Below are positions 1 to 9,100 of a DNA stretch of 20,256 nucleotides, one piece after another. The stretch covers positions 1 through 20,256 of the forward strand of contig JBOFIT010000024.1 in the NCBI GenBank assembly GCA_051650305.1, written 5' to 3'. The DNA comes from JBOFDK01 sp051650305 (lineage in GTDB: Bacteria > Bacillota > Clostridia > Lachnospirales > Cellulosilyticaceae). The translations under genes and the position numbers were made by a program. The notes below the pieces were generated by a model that was not told the DNA's origin, made no database searches, and saw only the letters and a program-made list of their open reading frames with translations. Numbering within the stretch: position 1 is the stretch's first letter; every line of letters starts with the position of its first letter.

Positions 1-1318
1 TTTCTGCTCCTAGACAATAAGGTGTCTCCCTAATGGTCTGTAATATCTTTTGAGCGATGGCCCTTACCTTATCTTCTGACATATACTTCAGCACCACCAC
101 AAATTCTTCGCCGCCGTATCTGCTTACGATCCCATCTCCACCCACTACTTCTTTTAATACATGTGCACACTTACTTAATACTTGATCGCCTATTTGATGC
201 CCGAATTGGTCATTAATGATCTTAAAGTCATCAATATCAATCATCATCACATGATAATACAGACCATTGTCCTTATAGTAACTTTCAAGTTTCTCCATCT
301 CTTGCTGAAGGCCACGACGATTATAAGTATCTGTCAAAAAATCTCTTACATAAAGATACTCTATCTCATTCTTTGCCTTTTCAAGTTGTTTATTCGCTTC
401 CAGCAGCTGTTTATTGAGCATACGGAGGTTATCTGTATATTCATCCTCTACTAACTGAATTTGTAATCGCGTCTCATCATTGACGATACTTTCCGTTATC
501 TCCGTATAGCATTTATAGAAAATCAAGGCATTTTTGTAGTCCTCAATGTCTTCATAAACACTACTTATATCTTTATAACACATACTCTCTTCTTTTTTAT
601 TACTAAGGTCTATCTGAATTTCTAGTGCCTTGTCATAGTACACTAAAGCTTTTTGATATTTAGATTGTTCTTTATAGACAGATGCTATATTAAAATAAAC
701 GATGGCTAAATGCCTAGGGATATCTTTCTCTTTACAAATATCTATAGCACCTTCCCAGCACTTAATTGCTTGATCATACGCTTGTCTTTTAAAATAAATA
801 TCCCCTATATTTATCGTAGCAGCTATGATGACATTCAGTTGACGATACCCTTGTGCTTTGTCTCTATATTTTATGATTTCTTCAAAATGTGCTAATGCCT
901 TATCAAATGCACCTTCATTCGTATATAAAATCCCTAAATTATTGCCGCTACTCATAATCAGATTCAAACTATCTACTTCTTTAGCTAAACTATATGCCCT
1001 AAGTTGTAGTTCTTTGGCTCTTTCAATGTTATTTGTATGCAATATTTCACAGGCTGCCATAACTGTACAAACTCTGGATTCTGTCCCCTGGTCCTTTATA
1101 TTTTTCGCTAGGTGAAGTCCTCTATATAACTGCTCTAATGCCTTCGGATAATCTGATAGCCACATATAAGCTTGCCCCATCAACGCATATATATAGAGAT
1201 GGTCTTTTTGATCAGTTGTATCTATTACACGCTGACAATATGTAAGTGCTTCCTCAACTGCTCCTTTTTGAATAAGCTCATAAATTTCATCATCAATTTG
1301 CTTGTGGTCAATCCCCAT
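1..1318 (-). CDS. TPR-repeat GGDEF diguanylate cyclase, 3' end beyond window
   Basis: The reading frame starts at ATG 1318-1316 and stays open to the left edge, giving 439 visible residues. Residues 10-280 are about six TPR-like helix pairs with the usual small and aromatic residues (YPKALEQL, FDKALAHFEE, YQKALVYYDKALEI, YKNALIFYK). A coiled-coil linker follows (about 280-325), then a GGDEF domain from about 325 (RDFLTDTYNRRG). The metal-binding segment DIDDFKIINDQFGH and the active-site motif YGGEEF (GGEEF at 402-406) are intact, so it should make cyclic di-GMP from two GTP. The RxxD inhibitory site expected before GGEEF is absent; that position reads GGDG. There is no signal peptide or membrane segment, so the TPR part probably senses a cytoplasmic protein or peptide. 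Only the end of the GGDEF domain is missing. Family call firm; signal unknown. Confidence 0.92.
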   Translation of the reverse strand, partial: MGIDHKQIDDEIYELIQKGAVEEALTYCQRVIDTTDQKDHLYIYALMGQAYMWLSDYPKALEQLYRGLHLAKNIKDQGTESRVCTVMAACEILHTNNIERAKELQLRAYSLAKEVDSLNLIMSSGNNLGILYTNEGAFDKALAHFEEIIKYRDKAQGYRQLNVIIAATINIGDIYFKRQAYDQAIKCWEGAIDICKEKDIPRHLAIVYFNIASVYKEQSKYQKALVYYDKALEIQIDLSNKKEESMCYKDISSVYEDIEDYKNALIFYKCYTEITESIVNDETRLQIQLVEDEYTDNLRMLNKQLLEANKQLEKAKNEIEYLYVRDFLTDTYNRRGLQQEMEKLESYYKDNGLYYHVMMIDIDDFKIINDQFGHQIGDQVLSKCAHVLKEVVGGDGIVSRYGGEEFVVVLKYMSEDKVRAIAQKILQTIRETPYCLGAE

Positions 1319-1439
1319 TGTACCCTTACTTCCTTTCTCAAACCCTAATTGAATGCTATTGTAAATAAAATTTTAACATCTTTTTGCATATTATACAAAT
1401 ATTATCCAGAAACTTTATTTAAAAAAACCTTGCTTTTAC

Positions 1440-1468
1440 TAAACAAATGCTCTTAAATCATATATAAT
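1440..1468 (+). promoter_or_regulatory. Predicted promoter of the mprF-like gene
   Basis: A perfect -10 hexamer TATAAT lies at 1463-1468. The hexamer 17 bp upstream, TAAACA at 1440-1445, matches the -35 consensus at 4 of 6 positions. The predicted leader is about 55 nt and ends in the ribosome binding site AGGAGGA at 1518-1524. The remainder of the 213-bp gap between the divergent genes is AT-rich and shows no other clear element. Confidence 0.5.
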
Positions 1469-1531
1469 AAAGGATGCTATTTTATATATGTTTGATATTC
1501 AATCATATTCACTATATAGGAGGACAGCACT

Positions 1532-3919
1532 TTGTCTAAAAATGAAATTCTTAGTAAATGTAAACAGCACAAGCTCACCTTGTGTAAATATACCCTATGG
1601 ATGATTGTGATTACTTTGCTCTTAGCTGGTATTATCCATCGCCATACTCCCTTTAATCTTTCCCTTGCATTAGATACACTTTATCAGCAACCTACTTATT
1701 ATGCAGCTCTTTACCTTATCTTAGGGCTCATAGCGGTATCTGCTACCACCCTTTATGACTTCATTTTATGTCATGATTTTCATTTGAAGATTACCCCAAG
1801 TAAAATCTTCAAGATATCTTGGCTAGCTGATGTACCTCTTATCTTTGCAGAAGAGCAAGCAAAACGTCGCGGAGGCTTACGCTATCTCCTTTATAAATTT
1901 GAAGGTATTGAACCAAAGAAGGCATCTCTTATCAGTAAGGTAAAGGACCTCTTTCTTATAGGTGACCTTAAAAGTTTACCGAAAAGCTTTAAGTTAAATA
2001 TACTTACACGTGTGAAGCTTATTATAAGTTTTATGATTAAGTGGTTAGCTGCTGCTTTCTTCTTCACCTATATCTTTTCACACTTTACACCGGATTTACC
2101 TTATTTAAAGGTTCTCTTTATATTTGGCTGTGCTATGATTGTTGCTAACACCTTACTCTTACCAGCTGGCTTTGGTATCTTTGAACTAGGTGTTATCTAT
2201 GGATGTCTCGTTATCGGTATTCCTCTTCAAGTAACGATCCTACCATTAGTAATCTTTAGAATGTTTTACTATATCATCCCATGGTTTATTACAATGGTTG
2301 TACTTTCACGTACTAGTAGTACTTCTCACTTCCATAAACTTACGGATACACAGAAGCACTTTCTTACAACCATTAGTATTAAGGCTTTAGCTGCCCTTAT
2401 CTTCTTTAGTGGATGGGTACTTATTTTATCAGCAAGCCTCCCTGGAGACCGTCACCGTTTAGCATTGATTGCTTCTACCTTACCTCTTGGTCTTGTTCAT
2501 TTTTCTCGCATCATTACATTAGGTATAGGTATTCTATTAGTGGTACTTTCAAAAGGTATATGGGATAAAGTCATCGCTTCTTATTATACGACTTTATGTG
2601 TGCTATTTATTGGTGCAGTCTTTGCCCTTCTTAAGGACTTTAACATAGAGATAGCCTTTATGTTACTCCTGACTGCATGGGCACTTCGTCCAACGAAGCA
2701 TGCGTTCTATCGTATGTCTACAAAGCTTACTTTACGCAGTTTTATGTATTCCTTAGGTCTGGTCATCTTATCAAGTATCGTATTTGTATGTGCACTACGT
2801 TTTCTAAGTCCATCTTATACTTTACTTTCATCTACCGAACCTACCTTGTATACCTACCTTGAATTAGGTACACTTATCTTCTTTATCATCGCTGCAAGTA
2901 TACTGTTAACACTACTTTCAGCTAAACATGCGACCTTTGCATCTACAACTGATGAAGATTTAGAAAAACTAAAAAAGTTTTTAGCTACTTATACAGGGAA
3001 CTCCATGACACACCTTATCTTCTTAAAAGATAAAAGTCTCTTTTATAGCATGGATGACCAAGTACTTATTGCCTTTAGACCTCATAAAGATAAACTCATC
3101 GTTTTAGGTGATCCTATCGGTGAGGTGACACTCTTCAAAGATGCCATTAACGCCTTTAGACTTTTTGCAGATCAGTATCATATGACCCCTATCTTTTATG
3201 AGATTAATGAAGACTTCTTACCAATCTATCATGAGAATGGCTTTAAGTTTTTAAAGCTTGGCGAAGAAGCGACGATGAACCTTAGCGAATTTACCCTTGT
3301 AGGCAAAAAAGGTGCTGCACTTCGTACTATCAAAAATAAGATGCTACGTGGGGAACTTACTTTTGAACTCCTTCAAAATCCCATTGACCAGGCCACTATG
3401 CAACGTCTAAAAACAGTTTCTGACTTATGGCTAGAAGGTCGTCGTGAAAAAGAATTCTCACTTGGGTCCTTTGATGAAACCTATATCAACTTAGCACCTG
3501 TTGGTATCGTTAAGCAAGACGATGAAATCATCGCTTTTGCCACCATCATGCCTATGTACTGTAAAAAAACAGTTTCTATCGACCTTATGCGCCTGCTCCC
3601 TAATCCACCTAATGGTACGATGGATGCACTTTTCATCGGCCTGATTGAATGGGCCATTGATGAAGGCTACGAGAAGTTCATCCTAGGTAAGGCGCCTCTT
3701 TCTAATGTAGGGTATACACAATTCTCCCCTACAAAAGAAAAAATCGTTAAATACATCTACAATTACGGCAATAAAATCTATAGTTTCAAAGGTCTACGCC
3801 GTTATAAAGAAAAGTTTTATCCCCATTGGAAAGGTATCTATCTCGCTTATCCCAAGCATACGAACCTCTCCATGGCACTTATTCAACTCACAAAAATGAT
3901 TAGTGGAAGTTCTGATTAA
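1532..3919 (+). CDS. mprF: MprF-like aminoacyl-phosphatidylglycerol synthase/flippase (795 aa)
   Basis: MprF-family proteins transfer an amino acid (usually Lys or Ala) from aminoacyl-tRNA to membrane phosphatidylglycerol and flip the product outward, lowering surface negative charge. The start is TTG 1532, 7 nt after AGGAGGA; the next ATG (1542) is too far from that site. The N-terminal 460 residues hold about 12-13 hydrophobic segments. The C-terminal soluble synthase domain (about 470-795) carries family hallmarks: GDPIGE near 526, GEEATMNLSEFTLVGKKG near 577, SIDLMRLLPNPPNGTMDALF and GKAPLSNVG near 722. It is slightly shorter than typical MprF (about 840-860 aa). The usual cytoplasmic flippase motif after the conserved SW (SWIANSFNN..GFGGL type) is replaced by LADVPLIFAEEQAKRRGG at about 98-115. 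The amino acid substrate cannot be read from sequence. A secreted propeller gene follows in probable operon. Confidence 0.87.
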   Translation: MSKNEILSKCKQHKLTLCKYTLWMIVITLLLAGIIHRHTPFNLSLALDTLYQQPTYYAALYLILGLIAVSATTLYDFILCHDFHLKITPSKIFKISWLADVPLIFAEEQAKRRGGLRYLLYKFEGIEPKKASLISKVKDLFLIGDLKSLPKSFKLNILTRVKLIISFMIKWLAAAFFFTYIFSHFTPDLPYLKVLFIFGCAMIVANTLLLPAGFGIFELGVIYGCLVIGIPLQVTILPLVIFRMFYYIIPWFITMVVLSRTSSTSHFHKLTDTQKHFLTTISIKALAALIFFSGWVLILSASLPGDRHRLALIASTLPLGLVHFSRIITLGIGILLVVLSKGIWDKVIASYYTTLCVLFIGAVFALLKDFNIEIAFMLLLTAWALRPTKHAFYRMSTKLTLRSFMYSLGLVILSSIVFVCALRFLSPSYTLLSSTEPTLYTYLELGTLIFFIIAASILLTLLSAKHATFASTTDEDLEKLKKFLATYTGNSMTHLIFLKDKSLFYSMDDQVLIAFRPHKDKLIVLGDPIGEVTLFKDAINAFRLFADQYHMTPIFYEINEDFLPIYHENGFKFLKLGEEATMNLSEFTLVGKKGAALRTIKNKMLRGELTFELLQNPIDQATMQRLKTVSDLWLEGRREKEFSLGSFDETYINLAPVGIVKQDDEIIAFATIMPMYCKKTVSIDLMRLLPNPPNGTMDALFIGLIEWAIDEGYEKFILGKAPLSNVGYTQFSPTKEKIVKYIYNYGNKIYSFKGLRRYKEKFYPHWKGIYLAYPKHTNLSMALIQLTKMISGSSD

Positions 3920-3974
3920 GAACTTGTACAAATATAAATAGACTATATGTTTTTATTACTTAGGAGGTTTCTAT

Positions 3975-5516
3975 ATGACTAAAAACAAATGGTCTATTCT
4001 TTTTTTATCTTTTTTAAGCTTTTTTCTTTTCAGTAATTCTCTTTTCGCTAGTGACTATGTCAATCCCCCATCCTCTACTAATGGTAGGCTTACTTCTAGT
4101 ATTTATAAAGATAACGTACCTATTTCTAGCTTTAGTTCCCCCATCACCTTCAAAGAACCTTATATGATGATTGAAGGCATTCCTACTTTTAGGGGCAATC
4201 ACGCGAGAGATGCCGCAAACTTTGGTACAACTCATACACAATCACAAACTTTACAGAAGGCATGGGAATTTAAGACCCATTCCAGTAGTTGGGGTGGTGG
4301 TGCTGGCTGGACAGGTCAACCCGTCATTATGAACTGGCCTTACGACATCAGGCAGCTTATGAATATTTATCCTGAATTTAAAGCTAAAGATGAGTTTGTA
4401 GAGGTCATCTACGGCTCGCTAGCAGGCTATGTGTACTTCTTAGATTTAGAAACAGGTAAGCCTTCAAGACCACCTATTCATGTCGGTAATCCTATCAAAG
4501 GAAGCGTCTCCATAGATCCTAGAGGTCTTCCACTCCTTTTCGTAGGCGAAGGTATCCCTGAAAATGGTTCTATCGGTCTTAATATCTATAGCCTTACTGA
4601 TGGTAGTAGACTTCACCGCGTCAATGGTATCGATAATGTCGCTTCTCGTGGCTGGGGCGCTTTTGATGGTGCTGCACTCGTAGATCCACAAACCGACACG
4701 CTGATTCAAGCTGGTGAAAACGGCCTTTTATATTTAATCAAACTTAATAGTCGTCTGAACCGCGTAGACAAAAAAATGACCATTTCCCCGGAAATCTACA
4801 AATACAAATATCAAATTAAGGGGACAAATAAATACGGCATCGAAAGTTCTCCCTCTATCTACAAAAATTTAGTTTACTTCGCAGATAATAGTGGTCATAT
4901 CCAATGTGTAAACCTTTCTACACTAACACCTGTATGGCTTATTAATTCAGGCGATGATACGGATGCTACCATTACAGTTTCTGTGGAGAATGATATCCCC
5001 TATGTCTACACTGGAAATGAAGTAGATATGCAAGGCACTAGTGGCACGTGTACTCTCCGTAAGATCCATGGTCTCACAGGTCAAATTATCTGGGAGAAAA
5101 AATACCCTTGTAAATCACTCCTCGGTAAAAACCCTGTCAATGGTGGTTTGCTCGCTACTAGTGTCATCGGTCAAGGTGAGATTGATAACCTCGTCATCTT
5201 TTCTATCGCTAGATATCAGTCTATGGGGGCTGGCCTTATGGTAGCCCTTGATAAAACGACGGGTGAGACTGTCTGGTCTAAACCCATGAAGCACTATATG
5301 TGGTCCTCACCACTGGCTTTCTATGATGAAAACGGAAAAGCTTATCTGATCCAGTGTGATTCGGTAGGTAATATGTTTCTTCTAAACGGTAAGACGGGTG
5401 AGACACTTCATAGCATTAATCTTGGCAGTAATATCGAAGCTTCTCCTGTCTTCTATAAAGATCATATCATTGTAGCTCCTCGCGGCAATAAAATCTTAGG
5501 TGTCAAAGTCAACTAA
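3975..5516 (+). CDS. Secreted PQQ-like beta-propeller repeat protein (513 aa)
   Basis: ATG 3975 follows AGGAGG (3962-3967) by 7 nt. Residues 1-25 form a Sec signal peptide: KNK, a Leu/Phe-rich core, and probable cleavage after SLFA. The mature protein opens with a linker and FRGNHARD (72-79), a motif common at the start of PQQ-like propellers. It then has about seven or eight blades, shown by recurring strands such as GYVYFLDLETGK, GLLYLIKL, VYFADNSGHIQCVNLSTL, GLMVALDKTTGETVWSK and MFLLNGKTGETLHSINLGSNIEASPV. No catalytic quinoprotein signature was seen, so it is more likely a binding or scaffold protein than a dehydrogenase. No sortase motif or lipobox is apparent, so it is probably exported and released or held non-covalently. 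It lies 55 bp after the mprF-like gene with no intervening terminator, suggesting an envelope-related role. Function unknown. Confidence 0.82.
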   Translation: MTKNKWSILFLSFLSFFLFSNSLFASDYVNPPSSTNGRLTSSIYKDNVPISSFSSPITFKEPYMMIEGIPTFRGNHARDAANFGTTHTQSQTLQKAWEFKTHSSSWGGGAGWTGQPVIMNWPYDIRQLMNIYPEFKAKDEFVEVIYGSLAGYVYFLDLETGKPSRPPIHVGNPIKGSVSIDPRGLPLLFVGEGIPENGSIGLNIYSLTDGSRLHRVNGIDNVASRGWGAFDGAALVDPQTDTLIQAGENGLLYLIKLNSRLNRVDKKMTISPEIYKYKYQIKGTNKYGIESSPSIYKNLVYFADNSGHIQCVNLSTLTPVWLINSGDDTDATITVSVENDIPYVYTGNEVDMQGTSGTCTLRKIHGLTGQIIWEKKYPCKSLLGKNPVNGGLLATSVIGQGEIDNLVIFSIARYQSMGAGLMVALDKTTGETVWSKPMKHYMWSSPLAFYDENGKAYLIQCDSVGNMFLLNGKTGETLHSINLGSNIEASPVFYKDHIIVAPRGNKILGVKVN

Positions 5517-5560
5517 TGTAAAAAGTGGTCTACTGTTTTTAGTAGACCACTTTTTACATT
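5515..5560. terminator. Bidirectional terminator, perfect 20-bp hairpin
   Basis: The arms 5515-5534 and 5541-5560 are perfect inverted copies around the 6-nt loop GTTTTT. A/T runs inside the stem give a U-tract to transcripts from either side. The left arm begins within the propeller gene's stop codon, and the convergent repeat-protein gene stops 4 bp beyond the right arm, so one hairpin can end both transcripts. Confidence 0.9.
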
Positions 5561-5564
5561 ATGC

Positions 5565-6002
5565 TTAGTAGCAGTAAAATTTACGGATGCGGTTTGTATC
5601 CATACCTTGATACATCCAAAACCAGCCATTCCATACCCATCCAGCTATTGAACGCTGGCCGATGTAAGTTACATACATCCAAAAGCCTCTGCGTCTTCCC
5701 TCTGGCCATATATAAACATAGCTATATAAACAAGGATACATAGATCCTGGATCGACTGCTTTTACACTTCCCCCTGGTCCTCCGCCTACTTGCATTTCCT
5801 TTGCTTCATGTTCCTGTGGCATAAAAGGTGGTGGTGGTGTATTGGGTTTCATATCTTTTCCATTTGGTCCGCCTGGTGGATTATTGGGTGGCATCCCTTT
5901 TCCTGGTGGTGGCCCTGGTGGGTTATTAGGTGGCATCCCTTTTCCTGGTGGTGGTCCTGGTGGATTGTTAGGTCTATTGCTGTGCATTTGTCTAGGTCTC
6001 AT
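5565..6002 (-). CDS. Small Pro/Gly-rich repeat protein with aromatic C-terminal domain (145 aa)
   Basis: ATG 6002-6000 follows AAGGAGT (6018-6012 region) at a normal distance. Residues 12-53 are three 14-residue repeats: NNPPGPPPGKGMPP twice, then the diverged NNPPGGPNGKDMKP. A Pro/Gly linker leads to a compact C-terminal segment (about 87-145) rich in Trp, Tyr and Phe and ending FYCY, with WMYVTYIGQRSIAGWVW at its core. There is no signal peptide or transmembrane helix. From memory, similar aromatic domains behind Gly/Pro-rich linkers occur in uncharacterised clostridial proteins, sometimes suspected of being surface or spore-coat proteins; that cannot be confirmed here. The repeats are too short and irregular for a collagen triple helix. 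It is transcribed alone, between the nifJ terminator and the shared hairpin with the propeller gene. Gene likely real; function unknown. Confidence 0.75.
   Translation of the reverse strand: MRPRQMHSNRPNNPPGPPPGKGMPPNNPPGPPPGKGMPPNNPPGGPNGKDMKPNTPPPPFMPQEHEAKEMQVGGGPGGSVKAVDPGSMYPCLYSYVYIWPEGRRRGFWMYVTYIGQRSIAGWVWNGWFWMYQGMDTNRIRKFYCY
5844..5969 (-). repeat. 42-bp tandem repeat, three copies, within the Pro/Gly-rich gene
   Basis: Three in-frame 42-bp units encode the 14-residue repeats. The two copies nearest the start codon (about 5886-5969) are nearly identical in DNA, differing at a few positions. The third (5844-5885) is diverged. The unit length is a multiple of 3, so copy-number changes would not shift the frame. 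Confidence 0.85.
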
Positions 6003-6021
6003 AGCAAGTCACTCCTTTTAT

Positions 6022-6040
6022 AAATGTAGTCTCTACATTT
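6022..6040 (-). promoter_or_regulatory. Inverted repeat over the candidate promoter of the repeat-protein gene
   Basis: AAATGTAG-TCT-CTACATTT is a perfect 8-bp inverted repeat with a 3-nt spacer. It overlaps the candidate -10 hexamer TAAAAT (6042-6037, minus strand) and ends just upstream of the AAGGAG ribosome binding site. It could be a repressor operator or, if transcribed, a small leader hairpin. The candidate promoter has no good -35, so this is tentative. Confidence 0.35.
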
Positions 6041-6081
6041 TACGCTGAAATGCCTATATTGAGCCTTTCCATTCACCTAAA

Positions 6082-6109
6082 TAAAAAAGGGCAACCGTAG
6101 TCGCCCTTT
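6082..6109 (-). terminator. Rho-independent terminator of nifJ
   Basis: On the minus strand the arms AAAGGGCGAC and GTTGCCCTTT pair over 10 bp, with one G-U, around a 4-nt loop. A run of T (6088-6084) follows. It lies 12 bp beyond the nifJ stop codon. Confidence 0.88.
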
Positions 6110-6120
6110 CATTTCATTTA

Positions 6121-9100
6121 TTAGTTGCTTGCAAGACGCTTGTAGCTTTCGTAGCGGTACTTCGCATCTGCTTCAGCTTTAGCAAATAATACTTCGCTTT
6201 GCTCTGGGAATTGTTTTGCAAGTGCTGAGTATCTAACTTGAGCCATGATGAAATCTCTAAAGCTTTCTGTTGGCTCTTTTGAATCTAAGCTAAATGGATT
6301 TTTGCCATCATCAATCATGTCTGGGTTGTATCTGTATAAATGCCAGTATCCTGACTTAACAGCGTCATCCATGTTCTTTGTGCTTTGACCCATTCCACAC
6401 TTAAGACCATGGCTAATACATGGTGCGTAAGCGATAATAATAGATGGTCCATCATATCTTTCAGCTTCAATGATAGCTTTGATAAGTTGGTTTTTATCTG
6501 CACCCATAGCTACTTGTGCTACGTATACATTACCATAAGACATCATCATCATACCAAGGTCTTTCTTTCTAGCTTTCTTACCAGATGCTGCGAATTTCGC
6601 AATAGCAGCTGCTGGTGTAGCTTTAGAAGATTGACCACCTGTATTTGAGTAGATCTCTGTATCGAATACTAGTACGTTTACATTTTCTCCTGATGCCATT
6701 ACATGGTCAAGACCACCGTAACCGATGTCGTATGCCCATCCATCTCCACCAAGAATCCATTGTGAACGCTTCACAAGGTAATCGCTACGATCTTTGATAT
6801 CTTGTACAAGTGCTGCAGCTTCGCCTTCTACTTCTAATGTCTCAAGGACATCTCTTACAGCTTGGCTTGTCGCACGTGTTGTTACACCATCTTCTTTAGA
6901 TGCGATCCATGCTTTAAATGCTTCTTTTGCTTCATCAGCAATTGGCATTTCAATAAGTGCTGTCATAGCATCTTCAAGTTTGTTTCTCATTTGTTTACCA
7001 GCTAATGCCATACCGTATCCGTATTCAGCATTATCTTCGAATAATGAGTTTGCCCAAGCTGGACCTTGTCCTTCATGGTTTGTACAGTATGGTGTACTTG
7101 GTGCAGAACCACCCCAGATTGATGAACATCCTGTTGCATTTGCAATCATCATACGATCACCAAAGAGTTGTGTTACAAGTTTGATATATGGTGTCTCTCC
7201 ACAACCAGCACAAGCTCCTGAGAACTCGATAAGTGGTGTTTTGAATTGGCTATCTTTAACTGTTGTTCCAGCTACTAAATCACCTTTGTAGCTTACTTCA
7301 TTTACTGAGTAATCCCAGTTATCTGATTCAGCTGGCACTTGTGTATCAAGTGGTTTCATGATAAGTGCTTTTTCTTTAGCTGGACAGATATCAGCACAGT
7401 TTCCACAACCTGTACAGTCAAATGGACTTACTTGCATTCTGTATTGAAGACCTTCAAACGCTTTACCGATTGCTTTCTTAGCTGTGAAGCTTTCTGGTGC
7501 ATTTGTCATTTCTTCTTCGTTTACAAGAACTGGACGGATACATGCATGTGGACAAACGTATGCACATTGATTACATTGGATACACTTGTCTAATTGCCAT
7601 TCTGGGATATCTACTGCAATACCACGTTTCTCGTATGCAGCTGTACCAGCTGGGAATGTACCATCTTCTCTTCCATTGAATGCACTTACAGGAAGGTTAT
7701 CACCTTCTTGTCTATTGATTACTTCTACAATATCAGTAATGAATGCTGGTTTATTGCTAGCTGCTGCTTCTGAATCTTCAGCTTCAGCCCATGTAGCTGG
7801 TACTTCTACTGCTACGATAGCATTTTGACCTTTTTCTACTGCTTTGTAGTTCATCTCTAGAACTTTTTCACCTTTTTTGCCGTAAGCTTTTTTGATAGAA
7901 GTTTTAAGGTATTCTGTAGCTTCTTCTACTGGAATAATATTCGCAAGTTTGAAGAATGCAGATTGCATGATCATATTGATACGAGTACCAAGACCGATTT
8001 CTACTGCAATACCTGTCGCATCTACTGTGTAGAACTTAATATCGTTCTTAGCGATGAAACGCTTCATAGCTGCTGGTAAGTTTGCTTCTAATTCTTCTAA
8101 ATTCCATCCAGAGTTAAGTACGAATGTACCACCTTTTTTAAGGCCTTTAAGGATGTCGTATTGATTTACATAGCTTTGCTTATGACAAGCGATATAATCA
8201 GCTTCGTCAATAAGGTATGTTGAACGGATTGGTCTGTCTCCGAATCTTAAGTGAGACATCGTAATACCGCCTGATTTTTTTGAATCATATGCGAAGTACG
8301 CTTGAGCGTATTTGTTTGTATGGTCACCGATAATTTTGATAGCTTGCTTATTAGCACCTACTGTACCATCTGAGCCTAATCCCCAGAATTTACAACGTAC
8401 TGTACCTGGTTGTGTGATTTTAAGGTTACTATCTACTTCGATAGAAGTATTCGTCACATCATCAACGATACCTACTGTAAAGTGGTTCTTTGGTGCTTCT
8501 GCTGTTAAGTTATCAAAAATAGCTTTGATATCTGATGGTCTAACGTCTTTTGATCCAAGACCATAACGTCCACCGATAATTTCTGGTTGTACTTCTTTGC
8601 CGTAGAATGCTGAACATACATCTAAGTATAATGGTTCGCCTAATGCACCTGGCTCTTTTGTACGATCCATTACACAGATTTTCTTAGCTGATGCTGGAAT
8701 AGCTGCTAAAAGATGCTCTGTTGAGAATGGTCTAAATAAATGTACTTTTACAAGTCCATATTTGCCACCTTGTGCATTTAAGTAGTCAATTGTTTCTTCA
8801 ACTGTTTCTGTAACTGACCCCATTGCTACAAGTACATATTCTGCTTCTTCATGGCCATAATAATTGAATAGGCCATAGTTTCTGCCTGTTAATGCATTGA
8901 TTTCTTTCATATAGCCTTCTACAATTTCTGGAAGTGCTTCGTAATATTTGTTTGAAGCCTCTCTTGTTTGGAAGTATATGTCTGGATTTTGTGCAGTACC
9001 ACGTGTTACAGGATGCTCTGGTGATAACGCTTTTTGTCTATATGCTGTAAGAGCATCTTGATCAACAAGTTTTGCATAATCATCATAATCGAGTACTTCA

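Noticed and set aside
1430..1435. TTGCTT as the -35 of the mprF-like gene
   Set aside because: It is 27 bp from the TATAAT at 1463, too far for sigma-A spacing.
5844..5969. Collagen-like protein or CRISPR-like array in the Pro/Gly gene
   Set aside because: The repeats are 14-residue coding units without a sustained Gly-X-Y pattern, and there are no unique spacers between copies.
5790..6048. Plus-strand frames of 77 and 68 aa opposite the Pro/Gly-rich gene
   Set aside because: They are Gly/Trp-rich mirror images of the 42-bp repeats and of the Pro codons, with no ribosome binding site. The minus-strand gene has a good binding site and an adjacent terminator.
6794..7291. A 165-aa plus-strand frame inside nifJ
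   Set aside because: It is antisense to a perfectly conserved PFOR region with strong codon bias. It has no binding site and no recognisable protein features.
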